53,312 nucleotides of DNA, taken from contig DUOO01000030.1 in assembly GCA_012838795.1 (NCBI GenBank), positions 1 to 53,312 of the forward strand, given 5' to 3'. Of this stretch, positions 43,846 to 53,299 are shown piece by piece. The notes below the pieces were generated by a model, which worked only from the letters and a program-made list of their open reading frames with translations, searched no databases and was not told the origin of the DNA. Each line of letters starts with the position of its first letter. Within the stretch, counting starts at the first letter, position 1. Position numbers and translations under genes: made by a program. Source of the DNA: Clostridiaceae bacterium. GTDB lineage: Bacteria; Bacillota; Clostridia; Saccharofermentanales; DTU023.

Positions 43846-44805
43846 ATGACTACTGAACAACAAAATAAAAGTAAAACTTTAATAAGAGAACGGTCTGCAA
43901 AGCGCCGTTCTCTTTACAAGTCCGTCGATCGTACCATGCAATTTATTTTCCGCTTATGCGGATTGATTGCTGCATTGATGATTATTCTGATTGTATTTTT
44001 CGTAGCTGCACGCGGTGTTCAGGTTTTCTTACCGGGCTATGAAAATCCCGTTTCATTGGGAGAGTTTCTGACGGGTATGAGATGGCGTAGTGATCAAGGT
44101 GTTTACGGCGTATTTTTTATCGTAATTAATACAATCATCACGGCTTTTTTTGCCGGATTAATTGCTTTCCCCTTATCTGTATTATCAGCTTTAATGATCG
44201 TGAAAATTGCTCCGAAAAGGTTAAGCAATGTTTTAACTACGGTTGTTGAATTGCTGGCGGCAATTCCTTCAGTTGTTTACGGTGTTTTTGCCTCAGGTGC
44301 CATTACCGATATTGTTGAAAAAATGGCAGGTTGGTTTAACTATACTACCTATGGCGGCAACTCGATGTTGGCGGTAATTCTTTTGTTGGCAATAATGATT
44401 TATCCGACTATTACCTCAATGGCAGTAGTTGCAATCCGAGCAGTTCCGGAAAGTCATGAGCTTGGTTCTTTGGCACTTGGTGCTTCCAGAACACAAACCA
44501 ACTTTAAGGTAGTACTTGCATCTGCAAAATCAGGTATATTTGCCGGACTTATTCTGGGTTTAGGACGAGCTTTCGGTGAAGCGACCGCTGTTTCAATGGT
44601 TGCCGGTAATGCCATGAAAGGGCCTACTTGGAATCCGTTTGACCTGACCAGAACATTAACTACAACAATGCTGTCAGGCTTACATGAAACAGTAGGTGTC
44701 GATTATGACGTGCGCTTCTCGGTCGGTATTGTATTAATGATCATTATTCTGATCACCAATTTAACGATCAATGCTTTACGTAAAAAAATGGAGTCGGGAG
44801 ATTAG
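43846..44805 (+). CDS. pstC: Phosphate ABC transporter permease PstC
   Basis: One of two membrane subunits of the Pst importer. 319 residues with six predicted helices after a basic cytoplasmic start. Family features: TFLPGY-type first loop (QVFLPGYENPVSLGEFLTG), VYGVFFIVINTIITAFFAGLIAFPLS, ELLAAIPSVVYGVFA, the EAA coupling loop (ELGSLALGASRTQTNFKVVLASAKSGI) and GRAFGEATAVSMVAGN. SD AGAGAG. Works with PstA and PstB. Confidence 0.95.
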   Translation: MTTEQQNKSKTLIRERSAKRRSLYKSVDRTMQFIFRLCGLIAALMIILIVFFVAARGVQVFLPGYENPVSLGEFLTGMRWRSDQGVYGVFFIVINTIITAFFAGLIAFPLSVLSALMIVKIAPKRLSNVLTTVVELLAAIPSVVYGVFASGAITDIVEKMAGWFNYTTYGGNSMLAVILLLAIMIYPTITSMAVVAIRAVPESHELGSLALGASRTQTNFKVVLASAKSGIFAGLILGLGRAFGEATAVSMVAGNAMKGPTWNPFDLTRTLTTTMLSGLHETVGVDYDVRFSVGIVLMIIILITNLTINALRKKMESGD

Positions 44806-44925
44806 TTATCCGCTTGATTAGTAGATTTTAAAATCTTTTGCAAATGAATTTTATCATTTTTATCTGATCAGTTTGCTTGGTTTTCTAATCTCTGTAATCT
44901 ATGTGAGAAAATATGAGAAAATAAT

Positions 44926-46215
44926 ATGAATAGAATAAGAATAATAAAAGATAGAATAGCTGAAGGCTTAACTTGGCTGTCATCCGGTATATCGGCTCTT
45001 ATGCTGATTGCGATATTCGTGTTTATTTTTAAACGTGGCTGGTCTACCTTAAATTGGGATTTGTTGAAAAACAATTACAATTCAGAAAATTTGATGGCCG
45101 GTTATGATCATATCGATTGGGATGAACATGGTGCTTTCACAGCTCCTGGCAGCCTTCCGGATGATGCATTTTTTTCGGAAAAATACGGTGTAGCTTTTGT
45201 AGACAGCGTCAGTGCGGCAAAAGCACCACAAATGGAAGTTGTTTTTCTTGATCCTGAATCACCGTTGCAAGATGGAAAAATTACTACTGCCGGACCCAGA
45301 CAAGGTGAAAAACTTGGTTTAGAAGAAGGCTTGTATTTGAAGAAAATATCATACGTTAATCTTGAGGGTGATAAAAAATCTGCCGGTTTAACTGCTACTC
45401 AAGGCAAAACATCTGAAGAATTAGTATCAGTATTAGACAATGATTCTACAGAAATAGTTGACTTTTATGCTCAAACTGAAGGCGGAGGACTTAAAGGTTC
45501 TATTATTACAACCTTACTTCTGATTGGCCTTACCTTGCTGATTGCCTTACCGATCGGGGTATTTGCTGCAATTTATTTGCATGAATTAGCCCCGAAAAAC
45601 AAGGTTACCGCATGGATCAGATCTTCGATTGAATTATTGTCGGGTGTTCCGAGTGTTATTTTCGGTTTAATGGGTATGACGATGTTATTCCAAGTTACTC
45701 GTTTATTTGGTATAACCGGACAAAGTACGATGTTAGGCGCATTAACATTAGCAGTTATTCTTTTACCTGTTATAATAAGACAAACCGAGGAAGCTTTGAT
45801 CAATGTTCCCGACGGATATAGAATGGCTAGTTTGTCAATGGGCGCTACTCAATTTCAAACAATATATAAAATCATCCTTCCTAATGCTCTGCCGGGTATT
45901 TTAAGTGCAACACTTTTGTCGATCAGTCGAATTATCGGCGAGTCGGCAGCTCTGATTTTCACTATGGGAACAGCGATCATGGATAATCCGGCTTGGAATA
46001 CACGCGGTACTTCCTTAGCAGTACATATCTGGACAGTGATGAGTGGAGAACAACCGAACTTTGAACTTGCTTCAGCAATTTCAATTGTTATTTTGATTAT
46101 CGTCTTGATTTTGAATGTAAGCGTAAAATACATTACTTATCGCATGACAAGAGATAAAGATGAACAAAAAAAGAACAATAAAAAAGAAAAAGTAAAAGCT
46201 ACAACTGAAACATGA
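44926..46215 (+). CDS. pstA: Phosphate ABC transporter permease PstA with extracytoplasmic insertion
   Basis: Second membrane subunit. 429 residues against a usual 280-300. Helix 1 near 15-37 is followed by an extra hydrophilic region of about 145 residues (45-188), then helix 2 (SIITTLLLIGLTLLIALPIGV), ELLSGVPSVIFGL, the coupling loop (RMASLSMGATQFQTIYKIILPNALPGI) and ISRIIGESAALIFT. The extra region has PDZ-like features: a GVAFVDSVSAAKAPQ start, a GLEEGLYLKKISYVNLEG stretch and a final segment with TSEELVSVL. No good Shine-Dalgarno. The Lys-rich C-terminal tail is also long. Confidence 0.92.
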   Translation: MNRIRIIKDRIAEGLTWLSSGISALMLIAIFVFIFKRGWSTLNWDLLKNNYNSENLMAGYDHIDWDEHGAFTAPGSLPDDAFFSEKYGVAFVDSVSAAKAPQMEVVFLDPESPLQDGKITTAGPRQGEKLGLEEGLYLKKISYVNLEGDKKSAGLTATQGKTSEELVSVLDNDSTEIVDFYAQTEGGGLKGSIITTLLLIGLTLLIALPIGVFAAIYLHELAPKNKVTAWIRSSIELLSGVPSVIFGLMGMTMLFQVTRLFGITGQSTMLGALTLAVILLPVIIRQTEEALINVPDGYRMASLSMGATQFQTIYKIILPNALPGILSATLLSISRIIGESAALIFTMGTAIMDNPAWNTRGTSLAVHIWTVMSGEQPNFELASAISIVILIIVLILNVSVKYITYRMTRDKDEQKKNNKKEKVKATTET

Positions 46216-46231
46216 GTTTAGTATAATAGGG

Positions 46232-46262
46232 CATTCTCAAATCCCTGATCAGCACGAGAATG
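46232..46262 (+). other. Stem-loop in the pstA-pstB gap
   Basis: CATTCTC (46232-46238) pairs with GAGAATG (46256-46262), a 7-bp stem with a 17-base loop, followed by TATTTT. A weak attenuator or processing site is possible; a smaller CGTGATTTCACG palindrome follows near 46277. Confidence 0.35.
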
Positions 46263-46333
46263 TATTTTAATATAACGTGATTTCACGCAATTAAAGTTAT
46301 TCTAAAGTCGTTATTGAAGGAGTAATTATTTAA

Positions 46334-47119
46334 ATGACACAACAAATACAAGTACAAACTGATAATGATAATGCGTTCGATATTAGAGATTTTGATCTTT
46401 ACTACACGGATTTTCATGCTTTGAAAAAAATCAATATGCAGATTCCTTTGAATAAAGTAACTGCTTTTATAGGTCCCTCAGGTTGCGGCAAGTCAACTTT
46501 ATTACGTTGTTTTAATCGTATGAATGACTTAATTGAAGGTGTAAGAATTGAGGGTGAAATTTATCATCATAATGTTGAAATTCATAGTAAAGAAGTTGAC
46601 GTTGTTCAATTAAGAACTGATGTAGGAATGGTCTTTCAACAACCGAATCCATTTCCGATGTCAATATACGATAATGTGGCTTATGGGCTGCGTTGCCAGG
46701 GTGTCAGAGATCGTAAAATTTTAGACGAAGTTGTCGAAACATCACTCAAACAAGCTGCGCTTTGGGATGAGGTAAAAGATCATCTCAATCGTAATGCGAC
46801 AAAACTATCCGGTGGTCAACAGCAAAGGTTATGTATTGCCAGAGCTATTTCTCTAACCCCGGAAGTAATTCTGATGGATGAACCGACCTCGGCACTTGAT
46901 CCGATTGCAACAAATAAAATTGAAGATTTAATTACAGAATTGAAAGATTCCTATACAATAATTATTGTAACGCACTCGATGAATCAGGCTGCACGTGTAA
47001 GTGACAGGACCGCATTTTTCCTTTTGGGAGATATGATCGAATATGATGTTACGGAAAAAGTTTTTCATAATCCGGAAGATAAAAGAACCGAAGATTATAT
47101 TTCCGGAAAATTCGGTTAA
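46334..47119 (+). CDS. pstB: Phosphate ABC transporter ATPase PstB
   Basis: ATP-hydrolysing subunit of the Pst importer. 261 residues with Walker [10 protein letters not shown] (Lys53), Q-loop [14 protein letters not shown], signature [14 protein letters not shown], Walker [13 protein letters not shown] and switch His in [18 protein letters not shown] and the YISGKFG ending are typical of PstB. SD GAAGGAG. Followed by phoU after 69 bp. Confidence 0.97.
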   Translation: MTQQIQVQTDNDNAFDIRDFDLYYTDFHALKKINMQIPLNKVTAFIGPSGCGKSTLLRCFNRMNDLIEGVRIEGEIYHHNVEIHSKEVDVVQLRTDVGMVFQQPNPFPMSIYDNVAYGLRCQGVRDRKILDEVVETSLKQAALWDEVKDHLNRNATKLSGGQQQRLCIARAISLTPEVILMDEPTSALDPIATNKIEDLITELKDSYTIIIVTHSMNQAARVSDRTAFFLLGDMIEYDVTEKVFHNPEDKRTEDYISGKFG

Positions 47120-47188
47120 TTTCCGGAAAACTTTGGTAAAATTTCTTATTTTATGCAAGAATGAAAAACAGAAGAAAGGAATAATAAT

Positions 47189-47890
47189 ATGGCACAACGC
47201 GTGAATTATCAAAAAGAATTAGAGAATTTACATCAAAGTATGATTCATATGGGTTCTGATGTAGAAGAATCCATTCATTCAGCAGTGCATGCTTTAACAG
47301 ATAATGATATTGAACTGGCATCAAAAGTAATCGAGCGTGATGATGTAATTGATGATCAGGAACGTAAGATTACTCACGAATGTATTATGCTGATAGCCCG
47401 ACAACAACCGGTAGCAAGTGATTTACGTAACATTACAGCAAATATGAAGCTGGTTACCGATTTGGAAAGAGTAGCCGATCATGCTGAAGATATTGCAGAG
47501 CATGTTATTTATTTGAACGAAAAAAATTATAACGTTACTGTCCCGCATGATGTTGTTAAATTGACCGATCATATATTGAGAATGGTTCATTTGGTTTTAG
47601 ATGCTTATGTCGAAACCGACTTGGAAAAAGCAAAACAAATAGTCATGATGGATATTCGTGTTAATGCATTGTACAGTAAATTAAAAAAATATCTCGTACG
47701 TCAAATGAAACTTGATTCGGATATGGCTCCTGCAATGGTTGAAATGTTGCTGGTTTGCAAGCATTTGGAACGTATAGGCGATCATGCGAAAAACATTGCG
47801 GAATGGATAGTATATTTTATTGAAGGTGAATATGTAACATCTGCCGAAATTCGAAGAGAAGTTGAAAAAAATGAAAAAGATAAGGAATAA
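47189..47890 (+). CDS. phoU: Phosphate signalling protein PhoU
   Basis: Negative regulator that relays PstB state to the PhoR kinase. 233 residues, two repeats of a three-helix bundle, with the metal-binding motifs DLERVADHAEDIAEHV (first half) and KHLERIGDHAKNIAEWIV (second half), both intact. SD AAAGGA. Ends two bases before the phoP start. Confidence 0.95.
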   Translation: MAQRVNYQKELENLHQSMIHMGSDVEESIHSAVHALTDNDIELASKVIERDDVIDDQERKITHECIMLIARQQPVASDLRNITANMKLVTDLERVADHAEDIAEHVIYLNEKNYNVTVPHDVVKLTDHILRMVHLVLDAYVETDLEKAKQIVMMDIRVNALYSKLKKYLVRQMKLDSDMAPAMVEMLLVCKHLERIGDHAKNIAEWIVYFIEGEYVTSAEIRREVEKNEKDKE

Positions 47891-47892
47891 CA

Positions 47893-48675
47893 GTGGGTGA
47901 GCAATCATTTGTCGTTGTTGTAGAAGATGATCAATCAATAGCCGAATTAATACGTTATAATCTTGAAAGTGAAGCCTATCAAGTTTTGCAAGCTGAATCC
48001 GGTGATGAGTTATTTCGTAAACTCAGTCATGAAAACAGAAACGTCGATTTATTTATACTGGATGTGATGTTACCCGGTATGGACGGATTTGAAATTTGTC
48101 AGATTCTGCAGAAAAACAAGAAATATTTGTGGTCTTCATATTTATTTTTAACCGCACGTTCAACGGAAAAAGATAAGTTGGCAGGGTTTAACGCCGGAGC
48201 GGATGACTTTCTGACTAAACCTTTCGGTATGAGAGAGTTATTGGCAAGGGTTAAACTTTTGGTTAAGCGGTGTAAAGAACGATTAGCGTTAAGCGAAGGC
48301 ACTTCTTTTCAATCTGACCAAATCACCAGCGAAACAGAGGTATCAGCTAATGAGATTATCCGCATTGGCGGGATAACCTTAGATGATGCGAGACATCGTG
48401 TTTATGCCAATAATAATGAAGTTGAAATGACTCATCGGGAATATGAGCTCCTTAAGTTTTTAATGATTAATAACGGCTTGGCTTTTACCAGAGATGATTT
48501 ATTAAATCGTGTTTGGGGATATGAATATAGCGGAGAGACCAGAACGGTTGATGTTCATATTCGTCAATTACGACGCAAAATTGAGGATGATCCTTCAAAA
48601 CCAATCTATATCCAAACGGTACGAGGAGTAGGATATCGTTTTGCAGAATGTGATGAAAATAAAGTTAAGATTTAA
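47893..48675 (+). CDS. phoP: Phosphate regulon response regulator PhoP/PhoB
   Basis: 260 residues: receiver with acidic pocket EDD, phosphoacceptor Asp57 (LFILDVMLPGMDGF), Thr (FLTARSTEK), Lys (FLTKPFG), then a winged helix with FTRDDLLNRVWGYEY and RTVDVHIRQLRRKIEDDP. A spacer of about 30 residues joins the domains. GTG start at 47893. It is expected to bind the box at 42395 and to be phosphorylated by PhoR encoded next. Confidence 0.93.
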   Translation: MGEQSFVVVVEDDQSIAELIRYNLESEAYQVLQAESGDELFRKLSHENRNVDLFILDVMLPGMDGFEICQILQKNKKYLWSSYLFLTARSTEKDKLAGFNAGADDFLTKPFGMRELLARVKLLVKRCKERLALSEGTSFQSDQITSETEVSANEIIRIGGITLDDARHRVYANNNEVEMTHREYELLKFLMINNGLAFTRDDLLNRVWGYEYSGETRTVDVHIRQLRRKIEDDPSKPIYIQTVRGVGYRFAECDENKVKI

Positions 48676-48723
48676 CCCGAGATATATGATGATGTGTAAA
48701 TAGATTTTCCAAGAGAGTTTTCT

Positions 48724-50559
48724 ATGAAAAAACGCTTAAGAATATTTGGCAATATTCTAATCATTTTAATAATTTTTATTGTTTCAACTTTAAATTATCG
48801 AGAATTAAGGTCTAAACATATTCAAAGTTTTGAAAACTATTTAGGTAACGTAACATCATATTTTGATCAGGCATTGAGTCGTATTTTATTAAATTCAATC
48901 GACGGAACAGACGAGACAAAGTTGATAAGTCAGGCGGAAATTATTGAACAAATCAATTCTGAAGAAAGTGGTGATTTTCAAAAACTGCTTGAACAAACAA
49001 TTGATGAAACAATGGAAGTGTTTAATGTCTTGGCATCGGATTTAAGAATTACTGTGATGGATGAAACCGGTAAAGTACTTGCAGATAGCATTTTTCCTGT
49101 TAAAGAATTGAATAATCATCGTGCCAGACCTGAGGTCTGGAAAGTAATTTCCGGTGCAAAGAACTATTCTAATGTGCGTTATTCGGATACTGAATCTGCC
49201 GAACGTTTATATTTTTCTGCCAGATCAGACCACAATAATATGATTGTCAGAGCTGCAGTGTTAATGGATACGCTAATTGACGCAAAAGTGACAATTACCC
49301 TATATGCTTTAATTATCGGTGGTGTATCTTTAGTTATATTCAATTTGATTTTAAGTCTGATATTCAAAAAACAAGATCAACATCAAATAGATTTAGTACA
49401 AGCTTTGACGAAAATTGATGCCGGAGATTTGACGGCTCGCATGGAAGAAGATCGTCATGCCTCTGTTGATAATCGAAAATTTGTTGAAAATTTTAATCTT
49501 ACGATATCGAATTTTGAACAGACTTTCAAAGAAATGCAGGAAGGACGAATTTGGCTCAATGCAATAGTTAACTCACTCATGGAGCCTTTGGTCGTAGTCA
49601 ATCAGGAATTACAGGTAGTTTTTGCCAATAAATATGCTAAAACTTTGTTCAATAGGAATATTGATCCTGAAGAAACTCCATATCCATTTGTCCTGTTAAC
49701 TCACGATGCAAAACTGGATGAACTCTGCCAACGGGTTTTTGATTCCGGTAAAACTACACGTGAAGAGTTCAGGCTGCAGGTAACCGGAAGCTACAATGCT
49801 TTCCAAGTCATGGTTTCTCCGGTAGATGTGAACTATGTAGTCGTATTATTCAATGATATGTCTTATGAATATGAAGCCCGTCAATTGCGCTCAAGTTTTG
49901 TGGCGAATGTGACTCATGAATTAAAAACACCTTTGACATCAATACGCGGATTTGTTGAAACTTTGCGTAATCGCAATAATACCACTCCGGAGCAAGCAAA
50001 TAATTTCTTGGATATTATCGATGTTGAAGCCGTACGACTGGAACGTTTAATCAATGATATTTTGCGACTTTCCGATATTGAACGCTTAAGTAATGATTCT
50101 GAATTGGAAGATTTTGATTTGGTTGAATTGGTGGATGAATGTCTGGTTCAATTAGATGATCAAGCCAGTGAAAAACAAATTAATTTAATTCCGAGTGATG
50201 AGCCGACATTTTTACCGGTTAAAGCTAATAGAGATAGAATCAAACAAGTGTTGCTTAATTTGTTGGATAATGCGATTAAATATCATCGCATACATGGCAA
50301 TGTATGGATAGATATGGAACGTCAAGGCAAATTTGTGACGATAAAAGTTAAAGATGACGGCTACGGTTTTGATGAACAATCAGCAAGAAGAGTTTTTGAA
50401 CGCTTTTATCGTGTCGATAAAAGCCGCTCTCGCATGCTGGGCGGCACCGGTTTAGGCTTATCTATCGTCAAGCATATTGCACTATTGTACGATGGCGAAG
50501 CAAGTGTTAAAAGCACACCGAATGTTGGCAGTACTTTCAAAGTTATTTTGAAAATCTAG
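48724..50559 (+). CDS. phoR: Phosphate regulon sensor histidine kinase PhoR
   Basis: 611 residues: helix near 7-22, extracytoplasmic domain (about 25-195), helix near 197-217, HAMP, a PAS domain (WLNAIVNSLMEPLVVVNQELQVVFAN, about 278-380), HisKA with NVTHELKTPLTSIRGF (His398), and HATPase with LLNLLDNAIKYH, KDDGYGFDEQSARRVFERFY and GGTGLGLSIVKHI. Position after phoU and phoP supports the phosphate role. Probably the last gene of the operon. Confidence 0.93.
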   Translation: MKKRLRIFGNILIILIIFIVSTLNYRELRSKHIQSFENYLGNVTSYFDQALSRILLNSIDGTDETKLISQAEIIEQINSEESGDFQKLLEQTIDETMEVFNVLASDLRITVMDETGKVLADSIFPVKELNNHRARPEVWKVISGAKNYSNVRYSDTESAERLYFSARSDHNNMIVRAAVLMDTLIDAKVTITLYALIIGGVSLVIFNLILSLIFKKQDQHQIDLVQALTKIDAGDLTARMEEDRHASVDNRKFVENFNLTISNFEQTFKEMQEGRIWLNAIVNSLMEPLVVVNQELQVVFANKYAKTLFNRNIDPEETPYPFVLLTHDAKLDELCQRVFDSGKTTREEFRLQVTGSYNAFQVMVSPVDVNYVVVLFNDMSYEYEARQLRSSFVANVTHELKTPLTSIRGFVETLRNRNNTTPEQANNFLDIIDVEAVRLERLINDILRLSDIERLSNDSELEDFDLVELVDECLVQLDDQASEKQINLIPSDEPTFLPVKANRDRIKQVLLNLLDNAIKYHRIHGNVWIDMERQGKFVTIKVKDDGYGFDEQSARRVFERFYRVDKSRSRMLGGTGLGLSIVKHIALLYDGEASVKSTPNVGSTFKVILKI

Positions 50560-50759
50560 GTTAATTTCTTTTTAAAACTCAAAAACATAGGCAAAAACTT
50601 CAAAACATGAATTTACTCTAAGACCCATCTCTGATCTTGCGAGTTGTTGGAGTCTCGGATGCTTGTTATTTCTAACGATGATTTTGTTAAGCATTTAAAA
50701 TGTTTTCCGGCAAAATCTTTAGCAAATGATTATATTTTCTTAAATTTAATTGAACCTTA

Positions 50760-50897
50760 TTGACCTGTAATAAAGTTAGTTTTATTATAAAAATATAAAA
50801 TTTCTGAACAGTAATATCTTAATTGCAACCAAACTGAACTTGACTTTTTGGAAAAACGAAAAGCAACAAATCTATCAAACCTTTCGACCTGTCGGAA
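50760..50897 (+). promoter_or_regulatory. Promoter and palindrome upstream of the LRR-SH3 gene
   Basis: TTGACC at 50760-50765, 18-bp spacer, ATTATA at 50784-50789 is a possible promoter. Downstream, TTTCGAC-CT-GTCGGAA (50882-50897) is a near-perfect palindrome about 97 bp before the ATG. Both elements recur upstream of the next copy (53079 and 53210). The remainder of the 50560-50978 gap shows nothing else. Confidence 0.45.
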
Positions 50898-50978
50898 CAA
50901 TTGCATCAACTATTTAACAAACTTCCATTCAACAATTCAAAATAAAACAATCCCGAGCTAAGGATAAAGGAGAAGCCT

Positions 50979-52805
50979 ATGAAGAAGAAATTGTCTTTGA
51001 GAATCCAGGCATTCGTCCTGATATTATTACTTATATTAACTACCTTTGTTATCACTCCTCAGAAGACTCTGGCTGATACAGAAGCTACCGCAGACGAAGA
51101 AGAAATCAAAAAGCTTGAAGCGGAACAAGTGGCGGAAGATGCTATTGCAGATGAGACAGAAGATCAAGAATCAGATGTTGAGATGCCGGATCCCGCCGAG
51201 CGCGATATCGGCACAAGAGCCGCCTATACAGATGAGAAATATTTTGAATTTGATCCGATGACCGGAACAATTACGGGTTATCGTTATGATGGTCCGAAGG
51301 TCGTTAACATTCCGCCCTATATAAACGACGTAAAAGTAGAGCACATCGGTTTTTCTGCTTTTGAAAACTATAGACTGACAAGTGTAACGATTCCGAACGG
51401 CATCAAAAAAATTGGCGATCACGCATTTAGGGATAATAGACTCGAGAATGTCACGATTCCAAACAGTGTCATAGAGATTGGAACTCATGTGTTTTTCAAC
51501 AATCGGCTTAAAACCGTAAAGCTTCCGGACAACATCACAGAGATTGCAGTTAATACGTTTACCGGCAACTATCTCACAGAGGTAAAGATTCCGAATAGTG
51601 TCCAATCTATTCAAGCTCTTGCATTTTCACATAATCGACTCACAAGCATCACGATACCGAACAGTGTCCGGTTTATTGGCTATTGTGCATTTGATAAGAA
51701 TAATCTAACGAATGTTACGATTCCGGACAGTGTTATGAATATCGGAGAAAAAGCCTTTTCTATTAATCCAATAAGCCGGGCTACCATTCCGGAAGGGATT
51801 AGATTCATTATGGACATGACAGGTAATGAACTTGTCTACTTACCTACCATCGAACAAGTAGGTGAGCATTGTTTTGATGAAGGTGTATCTTTAATCGGAA
51901 AACATTACATCAAAGCGAAGTCGATCATTCGTGAAACACCTAATGGTAAAGAGATTACCAGACTTTGGCGTCCTCTATATGTAACCGGCACAAGCACAAG
52001 CCAAGGTAAATGGCTTAAGTTCACCTATGGCGGAAAACCGGCCTATGTAGCAATGATTGCAACTTCAACCAATTCACCCCCCATGATCGGCTATGCCAAA
52101 CAAACCTTGAACATAAGGAGTACACCTAACGGATCAATTATCGGAAAAATTCCAATCGGTCGTAAAGTTAATGGAATACTTGTCGGTAATATGGTAGTTA
52201 CAACCTATAACGGAATAAACGGTTATGTGTATGCCTCATTACTGCAAAAGAATCCGGTCAAAGTAACGAGATATCTGGTAGCTAATTCAATAATCAGAAG
52301 CAAACCGAATGGCAGTGTAATAGCCAGACCGTGGCGTCCGCTCCGAGTGAGCGGTACAATCCAAGGAGCTTGGCTTAAGTTCACCTATGGCGGAAAAACG
52401 GCCTATGTAGCAATGGTTTCAACAAGGACGAAAAATCCACCGATGACAGGTTATGCCAAACAAACCTTGAATATTAGAAACACACCAAGCGGCTCAATAA
52501 TCGGCAGAATCCCAATAGGTCGTCAGGTTAAAGGAGTCTTGGTCGGAAACATGGTAAAGACAACGTATAACGGCAAGACAGGTTATGTATATGCTTCGTT
52601 ACTGCAAAAGAATCGTGTCAGAGTAACCAGATACATAGTAACAAATGCCATAATCAGAAGCAGACCGAACGGCAGTATAATAACGAGACTGTCGTACCCG
52701 ATTCGAGTGAGCGGTACAATCCAAGGAGCCTGGCTCAAGTTTACCTATAACAAAAAACCGGCCTATGTAGCAATGGTTTCAACGAGGACAAGTTATCCAC
52801 GATGA
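50979..52805 (+). CDS. Secreted BspA-type leucine-rich-repeat protein with SH3 repeats (3' frameshifted)
   Basis: Surface or secreted protein of 608 residues as read. Signal peptide 1-33 (ends TLA), acidic linker (34-75), BspA-type LRRs (about 85-290; units like LTSVTIPNGIKKIGDHAF with F-x-N-N-x-L turns), then SH3-like repeats from about 310. The last residues YVAMVSTRTSYPR are followed by a stop caused by a one-base deletion near 52797. In the earlier repeats the same place reads NPPMTGYAKQTLNIR. Likely role: wall binding or adhesion. Very strong SD (AAAGGAGAA). Preceded by a 419-bp gap and followed by a similar gene start at 53300. Confidence 0.88.
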   Translation: MKKKLSLRIQAFVLILLLILTTFVITPQKTLADTEATADEEEIKKLEAEQVAEDAIADETEDQESDVEMPDPAERDIGTRAAYTDEKYFEFDPMTGTITGYRYDGPKVVNIPPYINDVKVEHIGFSAFENYRLTSVTIPNGIKKIGDHAFRDNRLENVTIPNSVIEIGTHVFFNNRLKTVKLPDNITEIAVNTFTGNYLTEVKIPNSVQSIQALAFSHNRLTSITIPNSVRFIGYCAFDKNNLTNVTIPDSVMNIGEKAFSINPISRATIPEGIRFIMDMTGNELVYLPTIEQVGEHCFDEGVSLIGKHYIKAKSIIRETPNGKEITRLWRPLYVTGTSTSQGKWLKFTYGGKPAYVAMIATSTNSPPMIGYAKQTLNIRSTPNGSIIGKIPIGRKVNGILVGNMVVTTYNGINGYVYASLLQKNPVKVTRYLVANSIIRSKPNGSVIARPWRPLRVSGTIQGAWLKFTYGGKTAYVAMVSTRTKNPPMTGYAKQTLNIRNTPSGSIIGRIPIGRQVKGVLVGNMVKTTYNGKTGYVYASLLQKNRVRVTRYIVTNAIIRSRPNGSIITRLSYPIRVSGTIQGAWLKFTYNKKPAYVAMVSTRTSYPR

Positions 52806-52984
52806 CAGGATATGCTAAAGAAAGCTTGAGTCTGAGAAATACATCTACATGCTCAATAATTGGAAAGATTCCGCGAGGACATAAGGTAAGCGGTGTACTT
52901 GTAGGAAACATGGTAAAGACAACGTATAACGGAAAGACAAGTTATGTGTATGCCTCGTTACTGGAAAAGAATCCTGTAAGATAA
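51900..52984 (+). repeat. Three 360-bp tandem repeats encoding SH3-like pairs
   Basis: Matching sites recur at an exact 360-bp period: TGGCTTAAGTTCACC at 52011 and 52371, and TGGCTCAAGTTTACC at 52731. The ATG-ACA/ATC GG-TATGC element is at 52083, 52443 and 52802, so the last interval is 359 bp. Each 120-residue unit contains an IIR-x-x-P-N-G segment and a TLNIR-type SH3 segment. The recent tandem duplication is clear at DNA level, and the missing base pinpoints the frameshift. Confidence 0.9.
52802..52984 (+). pseudogene. Out-of-frame end of the LRR-SH3 gene (final SH3 segment)
   Basis: 60 residues starting MTGYAKESLSLRNTS and ending SLLEKNPVR, clearly the last SH3 segment of the gene at 50979 after a one-base deletion. 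The stop of that gene and this ATG overlap as ATGA, so restart translation is possible, but there is no well-spaced SD and the segment would lack a signal peptide. More likely decay, phase-variable error or sequencing error than an independent gene. Confidence 0.8.
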
Positions 52985-53010
52985 ATGTCAAATTGAATTA
53001 AAAAGTCATA

Positions 53011-53054
53011 ACAGATTTCTCTTTCACCATATTGTGATTGAGAAATCTGTTTTT
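53011..53054 (+). terminator. Rho-independent terminator after the LRR-SH3 gene
   Basis: ACAGATTTCTC (53011-53021) pairs perfectly with GAGAAATCTGT (53040-53050), with further CAC/GTG pairing in the loop, followed by TTTTGTATTTT. Confidence 0.85.
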
Positions 53055-53078
53055 GTATTTTAAGTATTTTGACCGTTG

Positions 53079-53225
53079 TTGACCCGAAATAAGGTTTACT
53101 TTAATATAGAAATGTAAGAAATGTAATTATTTGAACAGTATTATATTACATTACAAATCAAACTGAACTAATTTTTTGAAAAAACGAAAAGTATCAAATC
53201 TGTCAAAATTTTCGACTTGTCGAAA
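53079..53225 (+). promoter_or_regulatory. Second copy of the upstream control region
   Basis: TTGACC at 53079-53084, then TAATAT at 53102-53107, matches the promoter pattern at 50760. TTTCGAC-TT-GTCGAAA at 53210-53225 is a perfect palindrome, 90 bp before the ATG at 53300. Stretches such as ACGAAAAGTATCAAA and ACAATTGCATCAACT also match the first copy. The similarity extends over about 230 bp. Confidence 0.55.
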
Positions 53226-53299
53226 CAATTGCATCAACTGTTTAATAGAATCTCTTTCTACAATTTAAAATTAAATAATCCAAGACTAAGGAGAATCCT

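Noticed and set aside
44824-44840. AGATTTTAAAATCTTTT after pstC as a terminator
   Set aside because: The palindrome has no loop and no GC pairs beyond one per arm; too weak, and pstA must be transcribed downstream.
50882-50897. LexA (SOS) box
   Set aside because: The Gram-positive LexA consensus CGAAC-N4-GTTCG is not matched; half-sites and spacing differ.
51171-51614. 147-codon minus-strand frame in the LRR region
   Set aside because: Mirror of the repetitive LRR codons; the plus-strand protein explains the sequence.
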